Assembly (NCBI GenBank): GCA_024640485.1
Contig: JAHEEY010000161.1
Coordinates: 1 to 9,371 of the forward strand
Length of the DNA: 9,371 nucleotides
From: Chloroflexota bacterium
GTDB lineage: Bacteria > Chloroflexota > Anaerolineae > Promineifilales > Promineifilaceae
Reading direction: 5' to 3'
Shown here: positions 5,272 to 9,371 of the stretch, piece after piece
Layout of the letters: every line of letters begins with the position of its first letter
How positions within the stretch are numbered: the first letter of the stretch is position 1
Notes under the pieces: generated by a model
What the model was told of the DNA's origin: nothing
What the model saw: the letters and a program-made list of their open reading frames with translations, nothing else
Databases searched by the model: none
Translations under genes and position numbers: made by a program

Positions 5272-6567
5272 ATGACAAGACAAATGGGCAGTATCGAAGC
5301 CTCATGGGCATTAACCGGAGAGTTCCAGCCGCTGGCAGTGGTCACCGTTCTGCGGTTGTGCAGCGGCCCAACGCCTGAACAGCTGCGCCAGGCGCTGGAC
5401 ACCCTTCAGCCCTCGCAGCAGATGCTCAACGTCAGCATCAGCCAGCGCGGTGGGCGCTACCAGTTCCAGCCAGATCCGCAGCGCCGCCCCATCCCCCTCT
5501 CGGTCCAGCCCTGGAGCGGCGACGACGGCTGGCAGGCAGCCGCCGAAACCGGTTTGAACACCCTCATCGATCACACCGTCGCCCCGCTGATCCGCTGCAC
5601 CTATTTGTACCAGCCGGGCATCGATGCCCCCGCCGATCTCATCCTGGTCCAACATCACGCCACCCTGGACGCCGCCTCCTCCATGGCCCTCAACCACCAG
5701 CTGCTCTGCCTCTGCGGCGGCCTGGAAGACGAGCTGGACCTCACCCCCCGGGAGCTGGAGCCGCCGCTGGATGAGCGGATTCCTCCGGAATTCAGCGGCA
5801 GCCGCCGTCCCGGACGGCTGTTCAGCTATTTCCGCCGGCAGATGGCCGACGAAATCCGCTACCGCCGCCGGCTGGGCGGACGCCGCCAGCCGCCTATTTA
5901 CCCCACCTCCCGCAACCAGGTGTTCACCCGATCGATGAGCCTGGAGCACACCGCCGCCCTGACCCGCGGCTGCCGCCGCCGCCGGCTGACCATCAACAGC
6001 GCCTTGACCGCCGCCATGCTGCTGACCCTGCGCCGGCACCTTTACCAGGATCAGCCGCTGCCCATGCGGGCGATCAATTTCGCCGACCTGCGCCCCTATC
6101 TGCGCCCGCCGCTGACCGCCGACATCTTGGGCTGCTACATCTCCATGCTCCGCTACACCGTGGATCTGGCCCCTACCACCGATCTGTGGGAGACCGCGGA
6201 GCTGGTGCAGGAGGCTGCCGGCGCCGCCATCAAGGACGGTGACAAATTCACCGCCGCCGAAATGAGCCAGAACCTGATGAAGCTGGTCACCCGCTACCAA
6301 CCCTTCCGGCTGGGCGCCGTGGCCCTCAGCTTTCCCGGCCCCCTGGAGCTGCGCCCGTCCTACGGCCCCATCCAGCTGCGCGGCATCCACGCCTTCATTT
6401 CCAACAACCGGCTGGGCCCGGAATACGCCGCCTTCGCCAAAATCCTCTTCGGCCGGCTCTCCTGGGACTTCATTATTATGGACACCGACATGGATGCCCC
6501 CCTGGCGGAAATCGTCGCCGACGAAACCAACCAGATCCTGGAGCGCGCCGCCGCCCAATACGCATAA
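5272..6567 (+). CDS. Condensation-domain/PapA-like acyltransferase
   Basis: This 431-residue stand-alone protein resembles the chloramphenicol-acetyltransferase-like fold shared by NRPS condensation domains and PapA/wax-ester acyltransferases. The key motif is HHATLDA (128-134), matching HHxxxDG with Ala replacing the final Gly; His129 would be the catalytic base. NFADLRPYL (269-277) resembles the conserved core motif containing NxRxxL in this superfamily. The usual second DFGWG-type motif is not evident. The protein would transfer an acyl group, here probably from the neighbouring ACP, to an alcohol or amine acceptor that cannot be read from the sequence. It starts the plus-strand cluster, 51 bp before the ACP. 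The start at 5272 is preferred because RQMGSIE resembles the N-terminal motif of homologues; ATG 5284 and TTG 5236 are alternatives. Arg-rich patches (around 194-206 and 232-238) may contact nucleic acid or membrane lipids, which is speculative. Confidence 0.75.
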   Translation: MTRQMGSIEASWALTGEFQPLAVVTVLRLCSGPTPEQLRQALDTLQPSQQMLNVSISQRGGRYQFQPDPQRRPIPLSVQPWSGDDGWQAAAETGLNTLIDHTVAPLIRCTYLYQPGIDAPADLILVQHHATLDAASSMALNHQLLCLCGGLEDELDLTPRELEPPLDERIPPEFSGSRRPGRLFSYFRRQMADEIRYRRRLGGRRQPPIYPTSRNQVFTRSMSLEHTAALTRGCRRRRLTINSALTAAMLLTLRRHLYQDQPLPMRAINFADLRPYLRPPLTADILGCYISMLRYTVDLAPTTDLWETAELVQEAAGAAIKDGDKFTAAEMSQNLMKLVTRYQPFRLGAVALSFPGPLELRPSYGPIQLRGIHAFISNNRLGPEYAAFAKILFGRLSWDFIIMDTDMDAPLAEIVADETNQILERAAAQYA

Positions 6568-6584
6568 TTTCCAGATGAGAGTTG

Positions 6585-6612
6585 TTGGCGGCTTGCCGCC
6601 CGTTGCTATACT
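6585..6612 (+). promoter_or_regulatory. Promoter of the ACP gene with overlapping palindrome
   Basis: TTGGCG (6585-6590), 16-nt spacer and TATACT (6607-6612). The palindrome GGCGGC-TT-GCCGCC (6587-6600) overlaps the -35 box and spacer and could be an operator. Initiation is expected at about 6618-6620, on top of the start codon. Confidence 0.55.
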
Positions 6613-6618
6613 GAAGTG

Positions 6619-6852
6619 ATGTCAATAACGCTCGACGAAATATGCACCCTGATCGGGCTGCAGCTGGGTATCCAAGAGGTGGGGGCGAACCATCACATCC
6701 AGGCCAATCTCGGAGCCGATTCCGTCGACCTGGTCAATATCGCCGCCACCGCTGAAGAGAAGTATCAGATAGAAATCTCCGAGACCGATCTGGTCTCTAT
6801 CAAGACGGCAGCCGATCTGCACCAACTGGTGCTCCGGCTTGCCGGCAGCTGA
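6619..6852 (+). CDS. Acyl carrier protein
   Basis: This is a 77-residue acidic, helical protein with the phosphopantetheine site LGADSVDLVNI; Ser35 would carry the 4'-phosphopantetheine arm. The size is that of a free-standing type II ACP. It would hold the acyl chain as a thioester, receiving it from the ligase encoded next door and offering it to the acyltransferase. It lacks the DSLDxxE form of housekeeping fatty-acid ACPs, and its company suggests a specialised one. ATG 6619 follows a GTG at 6616 in the same frame; both sit 3-6 nt behind the -10 box with no Shine-Dalgarno, so translation is probably leaderless. The next gene begins 16 bp after the stop. Confidence 0.9.
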   Translation: MSITLDEICTLIGLQLGIQEVGANHHIQANLGADSVDLVNIAATAEEKYQIEISETDLVSIKTAADLHQLVLRLAGS

Positions 6853-6868
6853 GGCAACCTTTTCCGCC

Positions 6869-8461
6869 ATGCCCCAATTTGAAACCCTGCTGGAGATGCT
6901 GGCCCACCGCGCCGCCGCTTCAGCCGACACCATCGCCTATACCTACCTCAACCAGCCCCGCAGCTACAGCCAGCTGTGGGCCGGCATCAACCGCGTCGCC
7001 GCCCGGCTGCTGGCATCAGGATTGGCCCCTGGCGATCGGGTGGTGATCGCCCTGCCCAACAGCCACGAATTCTTCGACGCCTTCTACGGCGCCCAGCGTG
7101 CCGGCGGCATCGCCGTGCCCATCTTCCCCGGCTTCGCGCCCCAGCGAGCCCTGGCGATGGTCGATTTGTGCGCCGCCAACATCGTCTTCCTGCCCTCAAC
7201 CTCCCCAGGAGCGAAGCTGGGACAGTTCCGCGAAACTGCCGCCAGCCGCGGGCTGACCATCCTGACGGTCGCGGAGTGCCAATCGGCGGCGGAAACCGCC
7301 AGCTTCCCTGACGTCCAGCCCGACGACATCGCCTTCATCCAATACACCTCCGGCAGCACCGGCGACCCCAAAGGGGTGCAGCTTTCCCACCGCAACCTGT
7401 TGGACAACGCCGCCCAGATGATCGCCGGCATGGAGATCACCCCGGACGAGATTTTCGTCAGCTGGCTGCCGGTCTACCATGATATGGGCTTGATATTGAA
7501 GACCATCGTCCCCTTCTACTTGGGGGCCCAAATCCACCTGCTGGCCACCAGCCTGCGCACCGTGGAGCCATGGCTGGAAGCGATCCAGGCCCACCGGGCC
7601 ACCTTCACCGCCGCCCCCGATTTCGCCTACCGGCTGCTGCTCCGCCACATCGCCCACCCCGCCGACTACGACCTATCCAGCCTGCGGGTAGCCCTCAACG
7701 CCGCCGAGCCGGTGCGGGCCCAGACCATCGAAGAGTTCGAAGCCGCTTTCGGCCTGAAGAATGTGATGGTCGCCGGCTACGGCCTGGCCGAGGCCACCGT
7801 GGGCGTCTCCATGGGCAAGCCTGGCAGCCAGGTCCGCTTCGACAGCCGCGGGCTGGTCTCCGCCGGGCGCCCCTTCCCCGGCGTCGAACTAATGATTCAG
7901 GGGGGCGAAGAGGGCCAACTGGCGGCCCCCGGCGAGGTGGGCGAGATATTGGTCCGCAGTGTCGCCAACAGCCGCGGCTATTTCAACAATCCCGCCGGCA
8001 CCGAAGCGCTCCACTGGGATGAGCACACCATCCGCAGCGGCGACCTGGGCTATCTCGACGAAGAAGGGTACCTGTTCATCGCCGGCAGGCTGAAGAACAT
8101 CATCATCCACGCCGGACGTTCCGTCTACCCCCAGGAGATCGAAGAGCTGTACACCGACATCAAGCTGGTCCGATTCGCCGCCGCCGTAGGCATCGACCGC
8201 GGCGACGTCGCCGGCGAGCAGGTCTACATCTTCGCCGAAGTCCGCGGCGACGCCCAGACCCCCGAGCTGGTCTGGCAGCAGACGGTGATCAAGATGGTCA
8301 GCCGCTTCTTCCACCGGTTCGGCTTCCGACCCGCCCGGGTGCTGCTGCTCACCCCCGGCAGCATCCCCACCACCCACAACAGCAAGCTGCAGCACAGCCG
8401 GCTGCGCCAGCTTTACCTGGACCGGCAGCTCCACGACCAGGGCCGCATATTGTATTCGTAA
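6869..8461 (+). CDS. Fatty acyl-AMP ligase-like adenylate-forming enzyme
   Basis: This 530-residue ANL-superfamily enzyme should activate a fatty acid with ATP to acyl-AMP and load it onto the adjacent ACP (or, less likely, CoA). Visible motifs are the phosphate loop YTSGSTGDPKG (159-169), the FAAL-typical SWLPVYHDMGLI (198-209), GYGLAEAT (303-310), SGDLGYL with Asp392, the hinge stretch GRLKNIIIHAGRSVYP (406-421), and a C-terminal Lys in NSKLQ (506) in the position of the catalytic A10 lysine. The segment around 231-280 (WLEAIQAHRAT, LNAAEPVR) also reads like FAALs. It is somewhat shorter than many FAALs, and I cannot confirm the FAAL-specific insertion. ATG 6869 is the likely start; an in-frame TTG at 6839 would overlap the ACP gene. 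ACP and ligase are probably co-transcribed. Confidence 0.9.
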   Translation: MPQFETLLEMLAHRAAASADTIAYTYLNQPRSYSQLWAGINRVAARLLASGLAPGDRVVIALPNSHEFFDAFYGAQRAGGIAVPIFPGFAPQRALAMVDLCAANIVFLPSTSPGAKLGQFRETAASRGLTILTVAECQSAAETASFPDVQPDDIAFIQYTSGSTGDPKGVQLSHRNLLDNAAQMIAGMEITPDEIFVSWLPVYHDMGLILKTIVPFYLGAQIHLLATSLRTVEPWLEAIQAHRATFTAAPDFAYRLLLRHIAHPADYDLSSLRVALNAAEPVRAQTIEEFEAAFGLKNVMVAGYGLAEATVGVSMGKPGSQVRFDSRGLVSAGRPFPGVELMIQGGEEGQLAAPGEVGEILVRSVANSRGYFNNPAGTEALHWDEHTIRSGDLGYLDEEGYLFIAGRLKNIIIHAGRSVYPQEIEELYTDIKLVRFAAAVGIDRGDVAGEQVYIFAEVRGDAQTPELVWQQTVIKMVSRFFHRFGFRPARVLLLTPGSIPTTHNSKLQHSRLRQLYLDRQLHDQGRILYS

Positions 8462-8471
8462 TGACAAACCA

Positions 8472-8494
8472 GCCGGCGGCGCCCTGCCGCCGGC
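8472..8494. repeat. Intergenic 9-bp hairpin without T tract
   Basis: GCCGGCGGC (8472-8480), loop GCCCT, GCCGCCGGC (8486-8494). It lies between the ligase and ABC genes. It lacks a U tract, so it is unlikely to be an intrinsic terminator; RNA processing or stability between the two genes is possible. Confidence 0.5.
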
Positions 8495-8528
8495 AGAACC
8501 ATCCAGCCGACAGCGCGAGTGACCCTAT

Positions 8529-9371
8529 ATGTTTAAGCGACGCCTCTCTTCCAAGCAGCCGCCCGTCCCGCCGTCACCGGCCGCCGCCCACCTCATCGAC
8601 ATCCGCCGCGCCGTCAAGGCGTACCAGACCCCTGCCGGCCCATTTCTGGCCCTGAAGGGGGTCGATCTCATCGTCGATCGCGGCGAGTTCGTGGCGGTCA
8701 TCGGCAAATCAGGCAGCGGTAAATCCACCCTGATCAATATGATCACCGGCATCGACCGTCCCACCGACGGCGAGGTGATCATCGGCGGCGCCCCCATCCA
8801 CAAGCTCAACGAAGACGGCGTCGCCGCCTGGCGGGGACAGAACCTGGGGGTCATCTTCCAATTCTTCCAGCTGCTGCCCACCCTCACCCTGCTGGAGAAC
8901 ATCATGCTGCCCATGGAGTTCGCCCGCCTCTACACCCCTGCCGAGCGGCGGGAGCGGGGGCTGGACCTGTTGGAAATGGTGGAAATGGCCGACCACGCCC
9001 ACAAGCTCCCCTCAGCCGTCTCAGGCGGGCAGCAGCAGCGGGTGGCTATCGCCCGCTCCCTGGCTAACGATCCCGCCATTCTGGTGGCCGACGAACCCAC
9101 CGGCAGCCTGGACTCCAAGACCGCCGACACCATCTTCCAACTGTTCGAAGACCTGGTCTCCCGGGGCAAGACCATCCTGATGGTCACCCACGACCGCGAT
9201 TTAGCCAGCCGGGTCTCCCGGGTGGTGCTGATCAGCGACGGCGAGGTGGTCGACCAATACGTCTCCCGGGCTATGCAGACCCTCAACAGCAAACAGCTGG
9301 CTGAGATCACCGCCAAGCTGGAGCCGGCTACCTACCCCGCCGGCACGGTCATCTTCCAGCAGGGGGACCCC
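8529..9371 (+). CDS. MacB/LolD-type ABC ATPase, probable C-terminal cNMP-binding-like domain (partial)
   Basis: The first 281 codons are present; the reading frame is open at the window edge. Residues about 22-245 form an ABC ATPase with Walker A GKSGSGKST (59-67), Q-loop Gln111, signature SGGQQQRVAIARS (165-177), Walker B ILVADEP (184-190), D-loop SLD and switch His221. The sequence resembles ATPases paired with FtsX/MacB-type permeases, used for lipoprotein, lipid or peptide export or extraction. After the ATPase, residues 258-281 read like the first strand of a cyclic-nucleotide-binding domain (AEITAKLEP then FQQGDP), suggesting a fused sensory domain. ATG 8529 is 67 bp after the ligase stop, has no Shine-Dalgarno, and is preferred since the ATPase begins soon after. 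Its place behind the acyl-transfer genes suggests export of their product. Permease genes would lie to the right. Confidence 0.88.
   Translation, partial: MFKRRLSSKQPPVPPSPAAAHLIDIRRAVKAYQTPAGPFLALKGVDLIVDRGEFVAVIGKSGSGKSTLINMITGIDRPTDGEVIIGGAPIHKLNEDGVAAWRGQNLGVIFQFFQLLPTLTLLENIMLPMEFARLYTPAERRERGLDLLEMVEMADHAHKLPSAVSGGQQQRVAIARSLANDPAILVADEPTGSLDSKTADTIFQLFEDLVSRGKTILMVTHDRDLASRVSRVVLISDGEVVDQYVSRAMQTLNSKQLAEITAKLEPATYPAGTVIFQQGDP

Noticed and set aside
5311..6558. Minus-strand 415-codon ORF opposite the acyltransferase
   Set aside because: It is Gly/Gln/Val-rich low-complexity translation typical of a shadow, and the plus strand encodes a recognisable HHxxxD enzyme.
1..9371. tRNA, CRISPR arrays, insertion sequences
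   Set aside because: No T-loop GTTCRANTC with acceptor pairing, no regularly spaced direct repeats, and no transposase or terminal repeats were seen.

Overview
The window looks like a chromosomal segment of a GC-rich, probably monoderm bacterium. The best guess is Chloroflexota (Anaerolineae-like), inferred from the gene mix: an OmcA/MtrC-type decaheme lipoprotein with a collagen-like stalk, a type I-beta DAHP synthase, and a FAAL/ACP/condensation-type acyltransferase cluster. No phylogenetic marker is present, so the assignment is tentative.

Layout. Positions 1-792 hold no convincing protein gene. They carry two tandem plus-strand terminators (the end of a transcript entering from the left), several inverted repeats, a candidate structured RNA (345-475) followed by a strong Shine-Dalgarno and a 16-codon ORF (501-551), and a bidirectional terminator (729-755). 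On the minus strand, 793-3180 encodes a secreted decaheme c-type cytochrome lipoprotein. A 636-bp regulatory-looking gap (3181-3816) follows, with two strong palindromes. Then, also on the minus strand, comes aroF (3817-4911), with its own terminator and a roughly 200-nt leader. That leader has a textbook sigma70-like promoter (TTGACG-17-TATGAT), a 29-codon leader peptide with a Phe/Tyr run (TFFSFYF), a perfect 10-nt antiterminator complement, and an intrinsic terminator. This is a complete ribosome-mediated attenuator for the first enzyme of aromatic amino acid synthesis.

Divergently on the plus strand runs a lipid-type cluster. It contains a condensation/PapA-like acyltransferase (5272-6567), an acyl carrier protein (6619-6852), a fatty acyl-AMP ligase-like enzyme (6869-8461), and a MacB/LolD-type ABC ATPase (8529 to the window end). 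The ATPase appears to run into a cyclic-nucleotide-binding-like domain at its C-terminus. The likely logic is that the ligase activates a fatty acid, loads it onto the ACP, the acyltransferase moves it to an unknown acceptor, and the ABC system exports or mobilises the product.

Several starts in the window (leader peptide, ACP, probably the acyltransferase) lie directly behind -10-like hexamers and lack Shine-Dalgarno sites, which suggests leaderless transcripts. omcA-like and aroF have good Shine-Dalgarno sites.
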